Below are positions 8,868 through 16,728 of a stretch of 64,000 nt of DNA, piece by piece. This DNA is from Paenibacillus xylaniclasticus. GTDB taxonomy: Bacteria > Bacillota > Bacilli > Paenibacillales > Paenibacillaceae. Under the pieces are notes generated by a model, which did not search any database, was not told the origin of the DNA, and saw nothing but the letters and a program-made list of their open reading frames with translations. The position numbers and the translations under genes are program-made. How positions within the stretch are numbered: position 1 is the stretch's first letter; the number at the start of each line of letters is the position of its first letter. The stretch is from contig NZ_BIML01000013.1 in assembly GCF_004001065.1 (NCBI RefSeq), positions 62,001-126,000 of the forward strand, written 5' to 3'.

Positions 8868-9587
8868 TTATTGCGGGTTTGTCGTCCAGATGCCTGCAGT
8901 ACGAATAAAGACGCGCTGCGGCAGCTTCAGAGCTGCCAGAATAAGCTCGGCAACATCCTCCGGCTGCATCATACGGTCCTCATCACCGATTTTGAGACCG
9001 GCATTAACAGCCAGCTCCGTATTAACTGTGCTTGGTGTCAGTGCCGTCACTCGGATGTTCGATTTGCGAACCTCTTGCATGAGCGATTCGGTCAAGCCCA
9101 TGACTGCGAACTTGGAAGCGACGTAAGCGGAGCCTGTTGCGAAGCCGCGTTCGCCTGCAGTTGAGGCAATGTTGATGATGCTGCCGCTGTTCTGGCTAAG
9201 CATCGTTGGAAGTGCAGCACGTGTTACATAGTAAGTACCCATCAGGTTCGTTCGAATAATACGCTCCCATTGTTCTGGATCCATGTCGAGCAGCGTGCCG
9301 AACTGGGCGATGCCGGCGTTGTTGATCAGAATGTCGATGGCTCCGAGGCTTTGTGCCAGCCCGGCAATAGCCTGATCGACTTGTGCTTTATCGGTCACGT
9401 CTGCTGCCGCGATATATGCTTTAATGCCGTATTCTTTCGTCAGCAATGCTTGCAGGGCCTCCAGATCGGCAGTCGTTCTTGCAAGCAGGCCGAGATGTAC
9501 GCCTTCCTTCGCCAGTGCGATTGCAGCCGCCTTGCCGATTCCTTTGCCTGCGCCAGTAATAATGGCGGTACGGTTCGATAAACTCAT
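8868..9587 (-). CDS. yoxD: Short-chain dehydrogenase, YoxD-like
   Basis: 239 residues of the classical SDR family, close in length and sequence pattern to Bacillus subtilis YoxD (annotated as 3-oxoacyl-ACP reductase-like). Visible motifs are TGAGKGIG (cofactor loop, residues 11-18), NNAG, catalytic Ser in NIASTAG, and YVASK with the active Tyr and Lys. The C-terminus IRTAGIWTTNP is typical of this subgroup. AAGGAG lies 9 bases before the ATG. The physiological substrate is not known. Its start faces the truncated MFS gene at 9821. Confidence 0.88.
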   Translation of the reverse strand: MSLSNRTAIITGAGKGIGKAAAIALAKEGVHLGLLARTTADLEALQALLTKEYGIKAYIAAADVTDKAQVDQAIAGLAQSLGAIDILINNAGIAQFGTLLDMDPEQWERIIRTNLMGTYYVTRAALPTMLSQNSGSIINIASTAGERGFATGSAYVASKFAVMGLTESLMQEVRKSNIRVTALTPSTVNTELAVNAGLKIGDEDRMMQPEDVAELILAALKLPQRVFIRTAGIWTTNPQ

Positions 9588-9820
9588 TACGGTTCACTCC
9601 TTAAGGATCTCTATATATAGGGCTTGTTTCATTGTTCATTATGAAAGAATGTGTCACGTGAATCAAGCTGCAGCCGGGAAGATCTATCAGGTTAGGGAAT
9701 AGGGCAGCCATGCAAGCGAATGAAATGCTTGTGTAGCTGTCTATTTTTGCAGCAAGAATAGGTGAGGGGTGTATAGTATATTAGTTTGAGTGAGGATTAT
9801 AGCCGAAGGGGAACGAGCAT

Positions 9821-10276
9821 ATGGAGCAAGCGTACAGCGTCTCGCAAATGACACAAGGCTTATCTAGAGGAGCGGTAACTTCGCTCTTCTTATTGGGCAT
9901 ATTTATGGGGGCTTTAGACCATGGAATTGTTGGTCCTGCATTGAGCTCGATTCTGGAAGCGTTCGGAGTGAATGCACAGTGGGGCGTCTGGAGTTTTACG
10001 GTTTACACCCTACTCTTCGCGGTCAGCATTCCGGTTCTTGGGAAACTGTCGGCAAGATTCGGTCGGAAACAGACCTTTCAGCTCGGAATTAGGCTGTTTG
10101 CGCTTGGCTCGTTGATTGCAGCTCTCGCGCCGAGCTTCCCAATCTTCCTGCTTGGACGAGCTGTGCAGGCTATTGGGACGGGCGGTATCTTTCCCATCAT
10201 CGGTGCGCAAATCGCGATGACGTATCCGCCGGAAAGACGAGGCAGGATGATGGGACTGATCAGCATGGTATTATAG
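9821..10276 (+). pseudogene. Truncated MFS drug transporter (DHA2 type)
   Basis: 151 codons encode the first four or five membrane segments of an EmrB/QacA-type transporter, with the loop motif GKLSARFGRKQ and the later RAVQAIGTGG. A full member has about 450-500 residues and 12-14 segments. The frame ends at TAG right after GRMMGLISMVL, and the very next bases, GGGAGG, are the ribosome binding site of a copZ-like gene. This looks like a deletion that joined the start of one gene to the front of another. The product is unlikely to transport. The AAGGGGA site before the ATG is intact. Confidence 0.8.
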
Positions 10277-10288
10277 GGAGGCATTCCA

Positions 10289-10498
10289 ATGAAAGAGTTT
10301 ATGGTATAAATCGAGGGGATGAACTGCAAGTCCTGTGCATCCAAGATTGAGAAAGCTATCGATACAATGAACAATGTTTCAGGGGTTGTGGATTTTGTTA
10401 CTCGAACTGCGAAGGTAACCATCGACAGCCCAGAAGTGAGTATTAACGATGTCGTTCACAAAATTGAGAGCCTTGGCTATCAAGCCGTCGCAAAGTAA
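10289..10498 (+). pseudogene. copZ: copZ-like copper chaperone with an in-frame stop
   Basis: With the good binding site GGGAGG 7 bases upstream, the frame reads MKEFMV, then TAA, then IEGMNCKSCASKIEKAI and on to GYQAVAK at a normal stop. This is a complete 68-residue heavy-metal-associated domain with the copper-binding MNCKSC motif, broken only by codon 7. TAA is one change from CAA or AAA, and B. subtilis CopZ has Gln-Val at the same place. An internal ATG at 10319 would give a chain lacking the first strand. No copA or csoR is in view, so it looks like a relict. Confidence 0.8.
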
Positions 10499-10535
10499 TA
10501 AGATATAGAAGATTTTAAGAGATGAAAGAGGAAGA

Positions 10536-10570
10536 GCAGCTTGCTTTGCACGGGATGCAGAGCAAGCTGT
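10536..10570 (+). terminator. Hairpin after the copZ relict
   Basis: GCAGCTTGCTTTGCA pairs with TGCAGAGCAAGCTGT on a 5-base loop. The following T-tract is weak. Confidence 0.45.
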
Positions 10571-10611
10571 TGGTGTATGTTCCGAGTCAGTAGCGTTATG
10601 CGAAGGACTAC

Positions 10612-10652
10612 TTGACACTAATCTCAGAATAAAGTATCTTAAATTTAAGATA
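10612..10652 (+). promoter_or_regulatory. mhqR promoter with overlapping palindromic operator
   Basis: TTGACA (10612) and TATCTT (10635) are 17 bases apart. The -10 box is inside the perfect 18-bp palindrome TATCTTAAATTTAAGATA (10635-10652). A MarR-type dimer bound there would block the promoter, giving autorepression. The same half-site recurs at 11233. Confidence 0.8.
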
Positions 10653-10683
10653 ATAAATCGAGTAAATTTAGAGGGTGAGCTTC

Positions 10684-11136
10684 ATGATGAGCCGCAGCTA
10701 CACACAGGATATTGCACTTGATCTGTACATCGCCTTGTCGCGGGCGAGTCAGTGGGTGAACGCGCATGCGGATCGGGACATTCGGCGGCACGGACTGAAC
10801 CGCACGGAGTTCGGTGTACTCGAGCTGCTGTACCATAAGGGAGCGCAGCCGATTCAACAGATCGGCAGCAAGGTGCTGATGAGCAGCGGCAACATCACGT
10901 ATGTGGTCGACAAGCTGGAGAAGAAGCATCTCGTTCAACGACGAGTCTCAACAGAGGACCGGCGGCTTATCTACGCGGAGATTACGGAGGCTGGTCAGCA
11001 ATTTATCGAAGCGGTATTTCCACAGCATGCGGATGTCATCAGCGGAGCAGTAGCCGGACTGACGGAGGAAGAGCAGAAGACGGCAAGTCAACTGCTTAAG
11101 AAGCTTGGCAAGTTCGCTCAGGCAGGGTTCAAGTAG
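10684..11136 (+). CDS. mhqR: MarR-family repressor, MhqR-like
   Basis: 150 residues with a winged-helix MarR fold. RYGLN/RHGLN-type entry, TEFGVLELLYHKG, then the recognition region MSSGNITYVVDKLEKK and wing DRRLIYAEIT follow B. subtilis MhqR closely. MhqR represses quinone- and catechol-detoxification genes and is inactivated by quinones. Neighbours fit: a ring-cleaving dioxygenase and an MhqD-type hydrolase follow, both behind a second copy of the palindrome. I chose ATG 10684 (GAGGG 8 bases upstream) rather than the GTG at 10675, which overlaps the binding site. Confidence 0.88.
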   Translation: MMSRSYTQDIALDLYIALSRASQWVNAHADRDIRRHGLNRTEFGVLELLYHKGAQPIQQIGSKVLMSSGNITYVVDKLEKKHLVQRRVSTEDRRLIYAEITEAGQQFIEAVFPQHADVISGAVAGLTEEEQKTASQLLKKLGKFAQAGFK

Positions 11137-11152
11137 AAAAGGCAATCACTAG

Positions 11153-11225
11153 CCCGTTGGATCGAGCGACGATTAGTCGTAAGAGCCGGTCTTATAGGAA
11201 GGCAATTCAACGGGTACTTTTTTTG
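11153..11225 (+). terminator. Branched terminator-like structure after mhqR
   Basis: CCCGTTGGAT pairs with ATTCAACGGG and is followed by a run of eight T. The 40-base interior can form at least one small hairpin (ACGATTAGTCGT). Likely a terminator separating mhqR from the next operon; no known riboswitch class is recognised. Confidence 0.5.
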
Positions 11226-11232
11226 ATTATAT

Positions 11233-11248
11233 ATCTTAAAATTAAGAT
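11233..11248 (+). promoter_or_regulatory. Second MhqR-type operator
   Basis: ATCTTAAAATTAAGAT is a 7+7 inverted repeat matching the half-site of the mhqR operator. It lies 67 bases before the dioxygenase start, so both units are probably controlled by MhqR. Confidence 0.7.
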
Positions 11249-11314
11249 TTTAATAATATTGCAAATAGCTTGTCGGAAGCGAGTTTACTAGAAATTTAGG
11301 GGAGCTGGTATTCT

Positions 11315-12268
11315 ATGACGGTTCAATATCAAACAGCAGGTATTCACCATATTACAGCGTTCGTTCGGGATGCACAGGCGAATGTTGATTTTTATGCAGG
11401 TATTCTCGGGTTACGTCTTGTGAAAAAAACGGTGAACTTCGATGCACCGGAAGTGTATCATTTGTATTTCGGCGATCAGCAGGGAAGTCCAGGGACGATC
11501 ATTACGTTCTTTCCATGGCCGCATTCCCGTAAAGGCCGAATCGGCGGCGGACAGGTCGGCGTCACGACGTATGTCGTGCCGACGGGAAGCCTCTCGTTCT
11601 GGGTGGATCGGCTGCAGCAGTTCGGCATCGCATACGAACAGACGACCCGATTCGGCGAAGCCTATCTACAGTTTGAAGATCGCGACGGGCTAAAGCTCGA
11701 AATTGTTGAACGCGATGCAGGGGAACCAAGCAAGTGGTCGTTCGGCGGCGTTCCGGCAGACAAGGCGATCAAAGGGTTTGGAGGCGCTATATTGTACAGC
11801 ACTGCACCTGATCGAACGGCTGATATTCTACAGCATGTGATGGGTCTGCGCAAGGTAGGGCAGGAAGGTTTATATGCTCGTTATCAATCGACCGCGGAGA
11901 TCGGCAACATCATTGATGTGGCGGTGAATCCAGCAGCGCCCGGATTAGGCGGGGCAGGCACGGTACATCATATCGCATGGCGTGCTGCAGACGATGCCGA
12001 GCACGCTCGCTGGAGAGATCATATCGAGCGTAATGGGTTCCACCCGACACCAATTGTGGACCGTCAATATTTCAACGCGCTGTATTTTCGGGAGGCCGGG
12101 GGCATCTTGTTTGAAATCGCAACAGACCCTCCAGGCTTCACACGGGATGAGGAGCCGGATGAGCTCGGACAGAAGCTGATGCTGCCGGAATGGTTCGAAG
12201 CGAAACGCGGCGTTATTGAAAGCTGCTTAACGCCGTTTCAAGTACGGGAACTGGAGGTGAACCGATGA
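11315..12268 (+). CDS. Ring-cleaving dioxygenase of the MhqO/MhqA type (two VOC domains)
   Basis: 317 residues forming two vicinal-oxygen-chelate modules. Likely metal ligands are His in GIHHITAF (N-terminal module), His in TVHHIAW near 218 and Glu in GGILFEIATD near 270. Length and pattern match the Bacillus hydroquinone-detoxifying dioxygenases MhqA/MhqE/MhqO; which paralogue it equals cannot be told. TTAGGGGAGC precedes the ATG. The gene overlaps mhqD by 4 bases (ATGA), so they are translated together, and the operator at 11233 puts them under MhqR. Expected role: oxidative opening of quinone-derived aromatics in the cytosol. Confidence 0.85.
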   Translation: MTVQYQTAGIHHITAFVRDAQANVDFYAGILGLRLVKKTVNFDAPEVYHLYFGDQQGSPGTIITFFPWPHSRKGRIGGGQVGVTTYVVPTGSLSFWVDRLQQFGIAYEQTTRFGEAYLQFEDRDGLKLEIVERDAGEPSKWSFGGVPADKAIKGFGGAILYSTAPDRTADILQHVMGLRKVGQEGLYARYQSTAEIGNIIDVAVNPAAPGLGGAGTVHHIAWRAADDAEHARWRDHIERNGFHPTPIVDRQYFNALYFREAGGILFEIATDPPGFTRDEEPDELGQKLMLPEWFEAKRGVIESCLTPFQVRELEVNR

Positions 12269-12888
12269 TGAAGCACCTGTTCACGCAAGGGAGCGACTCC
12301 GATGCGCCTGTACTGCTCCTGCTCCATGGCACCGGAGGTACCGAGCATGACTTGCTGCCGCTGGCGGAGCAGATTTCGCCAGACTCGTCTATCCTTAGCG
12401 TTCGTGGGAACGTGCTGGAGAACGGGATGCCGCGTTTTTTTCGTCGGCTGGCGGAAGGAGTGTTCGATGAAGAGGATCTCCTATTCCGGACGAAGGAGCT
12501 GAACGATTTTGTTGATGAGGCAGCCCGCGAATATGAATTCGACCGGAGCCGCGTAGTGGCTGTCGGATATTCTAATGGAGCGAATATTGCAGGGAGCTTG
12601 CTGTTCCATCATCCTGGCTCACTGAAAGGGGCAATGCTGCACCATCCAATGGTGCCGAGAAGAGGAGTCCGGCTGCCTGATCTGACGAGAACGAGCATCT
12701 TCATCACAGCCGGACATAACGATCCGATATGCTCTCCGCAGGAGACAGTGGAGCTGCAGACGCTGCTGCATAATGCCGGTGCCGCTGTAACGGTGCATTG
12801 GGAGTATGCCGGCCACCGACTGACACAATTGGAGGCGAATGCCGCTGCGGAATGGTTCAAGGTGCACTTTGGTAGTATGAGTCGGTAA
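12265..12888 (+). CDS. mhqD: MhqD-like carboxylesterase
   Basis: 207 residues of the phospholipase/carboxylesterase alpha/beta-hydrolase group. Motifs: LLLLHGTGG near residue 20 (oxyanion hole), nucleophile elbow GYSNG near 100, Asp in AGHNDPICS near 157 and His in WEYAGHRLT near 188, giving a complete triad. It follows the dioxygenase with a 4-base overlap and a perfect hairpin ends the operon. MhqD is a member of the quinone-stress regulon in Bacillus. Confidence 0.87.
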   Translation: MMKHLFTQGSDSDAPVLLLLHGTGGTEHDLLPLAEQISPDSSILSVRGNVLENGMPRFFRRLAEGVFDEEDLLFRTKELNDFVDEAAREYEFDRSRVVAVGYSNGANIAGSLLFHHPGSLKGAMLHHPMVPRRGVRLPDLTRTSIFITAGHNDPICSPQETVELQTLLHNAGAAVTVHWEYAGHRLTQLEANAAAEWFKVHFGSMSR

Positions 12889-12893
12889 CATTC

Positions 12894-12929
12894 AAAGTCC
12901 TCTATGAGCGGTGCTCATAGAGGACTTTT
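12894..12929 (+). terminator. Terminator of the mhq operon
   Basis: AAAGTCCTCTATGAGC pairs perfectly with its complement over 16 bp on a 3-base loop, ending in TTTT. Confidence 0.88.
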
Positions 12930-12998
12930 CGTATAACCATGCTGAGCAGCCCGTACATGTTGTCTCGTTACACAAGGATTGAATAGGAATTCCACATG

Positions 12999-13037
12999 TT
13001 GACACTAAGTATTATCTGTATTATTGTGTGTGATACA
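12999..13037 (+). promoter_or_regulatory. Promoter and possible operator of the GntR/YtrA operon
   Basis: TTGACA (12999) and TATTGT (13022) are 17 bases apart. TGTAT (13017) and ATACA (13033) form an inverted repeat around the -10 box, a likely site for autoregulation. Confidence 0.6.
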
Positions 13038-13065
13038 AAGTGAGCGTTTCAAGGAGAGCAATTGT

Positions 13066-13458
13066 ATGATCATTTCGTTGCAATTAGACAGCGAGACGCC
13101 GATCTACGAGCAGCTGCGTAATCAGATTGTAATTGGTATTGCGACAGGACAGCTCGAACCGGGGGAGAGGCTGCCGACTGTACGCCAGCTTGCCGAGGAT
13201 TTGGGCATTAATACGATGACGGTGAACAAAGCATACTCGTTGTTGAAGCTGGAAGGATATATTGTCATTGACCGTCGGCATGGTGCGAAGGTAAGTCCTC
13301 GCAAGACAGGCGGTACAGGGGAACAGTCCTCCACGATGCTGGTGGAGCGTTTGGAGCTTATTATTGCGCAAGCGACGATTAATGGGATGGAACGGGCGCA
13401 ATTTGACTCGTTATGCGACCAAATTTTTGCCCGGATGAAATATTCATCGAAGCTTTGA
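13066..13458 (+). CDS. GntR-family regulator, YtrA subfamily
   Basis: 130 residues. The N-terminal winged helix has the family signature PIYEQLRNQIVIGIATGQL, LPTVRQLAEDLGIN and KAYSLLKLEGYI; only a short helical tail follows, which defines the YtrA subfamily. Such repressors usually control the transporter or membrane genes next to them. AAGGAGAG lies 9 bases before this ATG; the open frame runs back to 13024 but has no binding site there. It is followed 34 bases later by a large membrane protein, most likely its target and partner. Confidence 0.85.
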   Translation: MIISLQLDSETPIYEQLRNQIVIGIATGQLEPGERLPTVRQLAEDLGINTMTVNKAYSLLKLEGYIVIDRRHGAKVSPRKTGGTGEQSSTMLVERLELIIAQATINGMERAQFDSLCDQIFARMKYSSKL

Positions 13459-13492
13459 ACCGCCACATATAAGAAGAAGGAGACGGTTTACG

Positions 13493-14893
13493 ATGACCAC
13501 ATCTTTTATGCTCGTTCAGTTCATTCCGATTATCGTACTTTACACTGTTTTCTGGGTAACCTACTGGCCGTTAGCGAATTATAAGAACGGAATGCTGTTT
13601 GCCGTTACGCTGCCTGAGCATGCAATCGAGCATCCAGCAATTGATGAAATTCGTTCGCGGTTTAGGAAGCAATTTATCCAATGGAGCGTTGGGCTAGGAG
13701 TCGCCGTCATTCCACTCGCTGTGATGAACATATGGGACAAGCTTCTCCCTTATTCGACCATATATTTTTTAATGTGGATTGTTATGTTCATCCTCGGTAT
13801 GGCAGTGCCAAGCAGGCGGGCATTCATTTCGACGCTTTCTTTGAAGCGGGAGCAGGAATGGTTCGTAGGCAAGAAGAACGTCGTGCATAGTGATCTTCGG
13901 GTCGCCAGATTGAAGAACGCGAAGTCCGCCCCGTTAAGCCTGTTCGCAATTCCCTTGGCAATGTCGGTCGGTACGCTGCTGATGATAATGCGAGACGATG
14001 AAGTGTATTCAGGAATTGCATATACTGGCATTGGCGTGACGCTGTTGTTCCTGCTTAGTTCATTCTATATGCGTCGAGCGAAAGCAAAGGTATACAGTGC
14101 GGACAGCGATATTAACTTAAGCTTAAACCAAGCACGTCGTCGCACTTTATCCTACTTGATGTTACTACTCGCGATTGTAGAGAATGTGCATTTTCTGCTT
14201 ATTTGCCTCTTTCTTACGGATGAGAACTCGGATATGTCTGGCTTATGGATAACGATTACGATGCTGTTCTCTATTGCTCCTGTCGCAATCCTGCTGATGA
14301 CCTATCGGCGAATCCGTGCGCGGGAACAAGAAATTTTAGAGCAGGATGGGAAAGTGATTTATTCCGACGACGACGAGTATTGGGCGAACGGTTTTACGTA
14401 TCATAACCCGCACGATCGTGCATTGTTCGTAGAGAAGCGGGTAGGAGTCGGGTTGACGATCAATACGGGAACTTTGGCGGGCAAAATCATCGCGGGGGGA
14501 CTGATTGGTATATTGGCAGGCACGATTATCGTCGTTTCATTCCTGCTAATCCGTTCTGAACTGACTTCCCCGGTTTTAACGTTAACGGCGGACCGTCAAG
14601 TCGAAATCAACTACCCGATGTACAATTACGACTTCCCAATCTCGGCTATTGAACAGCTGGATCTCGTCGATGAGGTGCCCATAGGTGTTAAGACATCCGG
14701 TGAAGCAACGGCAAGAGCGTCGCGAGGCAAATTTTCATTGAGCGGACTAGGCTCGACAAGGTTGTATATATACAAAAATAACCCGCCATACATTCGAATT
14801 AAATTATCCAATACGTATATTTTCTTTAACGATCAAGACCCGGAGCAAACGAAGCGGATCTATGAGCAATTAAAAAATTCGCTGCAGCAATAA
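13493..14893 (+). CDS. Multi-pass membrane protein with PH-like C-terminus (DUF1648/DUF5808-like)
   Basis: 466 residues with hydrophobic segments near 8-28, 66-84, 90-106, 150-168, 178-196, 222-242, 252-272 and 335-358. A cytosolic segment with YSDDDEYWANGFTYHNPHD resembles the DUF5808 motif that accompanies DUF1648 proteins. After the last helix a beta-rich tail (about 365-466) reads like a PH-type domain. AAGGAGA precedes the ATG. It is the second gene of a GntR/YtrA unit, an arrangement common in Bacillus and Paenibacillus and usually tied to envelope stress. No transport or enzyme motif is visible. Confidence 0.72.
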   Translation: MTTSFMLVQFIPIIVLYTVFWVTYWPLANYKNGMLFAVTLPEHAIEHPAIDEIRSRFRKQFIQWSVGLGVAVIPLAVMNIWDKLLPYSTIYFLMWIVMFILGMAVPSRRAFISTLSLKREQEWFVGKKNVVHSDLRVARLKNAKSAPLSLFAIPLAMSVGTLLMIMRDDEVYSGIAYTGIGVTLLFLLSSFYMRRAKAKVYSADSDINLSLNQARRRTLSYLMLLLAIVENVHFLLICLFLTDENSDMSGLWITITMLFSIAPVAILLMTYRRIRAREQEILEQDGKVIYSDDDEYWANGFTYHNPHDRALFVEKRVGVGLTINTGTLAGKIIAGGLIGILAGTIIVVSFLLIRSELTSPVLTLTADRQVEINYPMYNYDFPISAIEQLDLVDEVPIGVKTSGEATARASRGKFSLSGLGSTRLYIYKNNPPYIRIKLSNTYIFFNDQDPEQTKRIYEQLKNSLQQ

Positions 14894-14898
14894 CGGTT

Positions 14899-14920
14899 CG
14901 CCATACTTTCGCCCTGTTCG
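14899..14920 (+). promoter_or_regulatory. Shared 22-bp direct-repeat element, copy 1
   Basis: Starts CGCCATACTTTCGCC and continues CTGTTCG. It matches 21 of 22 bases at 21960-21981 before rlaP. TTCGCC(A/C)T occurs twice, 11 bases apart, one helical turn, as for an operator read by a dimer. It lies 64 bases before the start of the next gene. Confidence 0.6.
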
Positions 14921-14983
14921 TTCTGGACCCATTCTGTGAGAATAGGTACAGAAGACGAACCGAAAGGGGACGAACGGTTACCT

Positions 14984-15613
14984 ATGCAAATTTCAATTAC
15001 ACGAGGGCTTGCTGAGTTAAAAACGTTAGATGCGCGGATCCATAAGGCAATCGCCGATACTTCCTTCATCGGGTTGACGACGGGGAAGAAGACGATCGTC
15101 GGCTATAAAGATAACCGAGAATTTGAGGATAAAGTGAAGTCGAACAACCAGTCGATATCCGATCTGATCAAGCGGCGTAACATCATTAAGACGGCCATCG
15201 TTCGATCGAACGCCGTGACGATGGTTACGGTTGGACGGCAGTCGATGACAGTAGCCGAGGCGATCGAACGGAAGGCGTCCATCATATATGAGCAGACGCT
15301 GCTTAACAAGATGAAAAGCGATTATGCCCATGTCCTTCGCCAATACGAGGCAGAAGATGAGAAGGTGAAGGGGCGTCTGGATGAGCTGCTTAAAACGACG
15401 TTCGGAACGGACAAAAAGCCGGCAGCGGATCAATATGAGTCTACCTCGAAGCCATTTCTTGAACAGAATGAGCCAAGGCTGATCGACCCGTTGAGCTTGA
15501 AAAATAAAATTGACATGCTGCAAAATGAAATTGATGATTTTCTGATGAATGTCGATTTTGTTCTGAGCGAATCAAATTCGATTACGAGAATCGAAATTCC
15601 GGATTCAGTCTAG
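14984..15613 (+). CDS. Unknown helical/coiled-coil protein
   Basis: 209 residues from ATG 14984 (MQISITRGLAELKTL); AAAGGGG is 14 bases upstream. The frame runs further up, but those codons overlap the shared regulatory element region and have no binding site. The protein is almost wholly charged and helical, with a conserved-looking core TVAEAIERKASI and a long coiled coil (about 90-140). The C-terminus VLSESNSITRIEI appears to be a beta strand. I do not recognise the family; the pattern is reminiscent of small proteins found in phages and plasmids. The element at 14899, shared with the rlaP-hen1-pnkp operon, hints at common control. Confidence 0.6.
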   Translation: MQISITRGLAELKTLDARIHKAIADTSFIGLTTGKKTIVGYKDNREFEDKVKSNNQSISDLIKRRNIIKTAIVRSNAVTMVTVGRQSMTVAEAIERKASIIYEQTLLNKMKSDYAHVLRQYEAEDEKVKGRLDELLKTTFGTDKKPAADQYESTSKPFLEQNEPRLIDPLSLKNKIDMLQNEIDDFLMNVDFVLSESNSITRIEIPDSV

Positions 15614-15759
15614 CTTAGACGACGATGCCAATACTCCGAAATCAGATGAACAAGAGACCGCTTGAGCTGCTCGGTTATGCGGCTCCACCTCATGAGATCG
15701 TTATTGGAGATGCGAGAATGAAAGCTCAGGGCTCAACGATTAATGGTCAAAGCTTATGG

Positions 15760-15813
15760 TTCAAAGCTCTTGAAATTGTTCAAAGCTCAATTATCGTTCA
15801 AACTTCAAAGCTC
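15760..15813 (+). repeat. Three direct copies of TTCAAAGCTC
   Basis: Exact copies start at 15760, 15779 and 15804, with degenerate ones (TCAAAGCTT, AAAGCTC) from 15721. The stretch 15614-15897 has no convincing gene: an open frame at 15625-15831 lacks a binding site and covers the repeats. Confidence 0.5.
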
Positions 15814-15897
15814 GATCAAACCCACGGTTAACCGCGTACACGTACTTCTCTAGGACGTAATCTGATGCGGCGTGGCTGGAGTGTTGGCATCCTAGTC

Positions 15898-15936
15898 AAG
15901 CGCCTGCAGTGTAAGAAGCACTGCGGGCGCTTTTTA
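15898..15936 (+). terminator. Rho-independent terminator
   Basis: AAGCGCCTGCAGTG pairs with CACTGCGGGCGCTT (one G-T pair) and is followed by TTTTTAT on the plus strand, between convergent genes. Confidence 0.75.
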
Positions 15937-15965
15937 TAATCGTAGATGAGTACCGGCCAGTCTCG

Positions 15966-16478
15966 TTAGGCTTCCTTACGCTTAATAGGGATATAAATAT
16001 CCATCTGTACCTCACCATGTTCCGGGTTACTGCGCTCGTCATATATTTCGAGCTCTGGTGTACCCGCGTGCTCGTAGTCGTTGTGAGGGAACCATTCGGA
16101 GAAGATCGCGCTCCAGGTGTTCTGGATGGATTGTGAGAACTGGTCGAGCGGAGACTTCGGCGTCGTGAACACCGCATACTCAGCAGTGTCGAACTCATGG
16201 CATGTAAGCTCATTGTCTTCAATGCTTTCGAAATGCTCTGCCTCCATACCAATCGTATAAATAAAGCTCCCAGTGGTCATATCGAAGCTGTGGCAGATCC
16301 CGAGCTCGACCGGCGTATCCTTGTGCACCCGGTTTGGGATTCGAGAGCTCCGATCATTACGGAGATAATCCTGCCAGAAAGCCGGAATGTCCTGATGGTT
16401 CTTCCCGTCTTGAGTCGTCGTGTGAATATCAAAGCCGATTACTTTAAACGCTGGCTTCGTAACGATTCGATAGTTCAT
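15966..16478 (-). CDS. GyrI-like effector-binding domain protein
   Basis: 170 residues of the stand-alone GyrI/AraC-effector-binding fold: MNYRIVTKPAFKVIGFDI at the start, YTIGMEAE in the middle and EMEIYDE/LEIYDERS near the end before QMDIYIPI. Such domains bind hydrophobic small molecules or, in SbmC/GyrI, DNA gyrase. There is no DNA-binding domain. AAGGAGG lies 8 bases before the ATG at 16478; an upstream in-frame ATG at 16499 has no site. Ligand unknown. Confidence 0.8.
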   Translation of the reverse strand: MNYRIVTKPAFKVIGFDIHTTTQDGKNHQDIPAFWQDYLRNDRSSRIPNRVHKDTPVELGICHSFDMTTGSFIYTIGMEAEHFESIEDNELTCHEFDTAEYAVFTTPKSPLDQFSQSIQNTWSAIFSEWFPHNDYEHAGTPELEIYDERSNPEHGEVQMDIYIPIKRKEA

Positions 16479-16654
16479 ACTATTACCTCCTTCTCTCATT
16501 TCGCTGTTTTCAGGGTGAGTCCGCGCTCCTTATCAGTTATGCCATGCTCCGAATGGACCATTATTGATGACAAAATAGGACTTTTGGACCATTTCTATGT
16601 GTGGGTAGCATGGTGGCGCGACCATTTTAGACCAAAGAATAGGAATTATGACTC

Positions 16655-16706
16655 TACATTATGTAACCAAATCATGTCATTGTATTATATATTAACATAA
16701 TGTAAT
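16655..16706 (+). promoter_or_regulatory. Paired inverted-repeat sites before the SGNH gene
   Basis: TACATTATGTAA (16655) and its reverse-complement-like ACATAATGTAAT (16695) lie 40 bases apart, about four helical turns, in an AT-rich region 23-74 bases before the start codon. A candidate operator pair; the binding protein is unknown. Confidence 0.45.
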
Positions 16707-16728
16707 AAAATTTGGAGGGAGGAAAAGT

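Noticed and set aside
9821-10498. Novel MFS-copper chaperone fusion
   Set aside because: The two frames are separated by a stop and a ribosome site, and copZ itself has a nonsense codon. This is decay, not fusion.
11153-11225. Possible riboswitch after mhqR
   Set aside because: It has a closing stem and T-tract but no conserved core of any class I know, and it sits at the end of a gene, so a terminator is enough.
15625-15831. 68-codon open frame after the 14984 gene
   Set aside because: No ribosome binding site, it spans the TTCAAAGCTC repeats and has no domain-like pattern.
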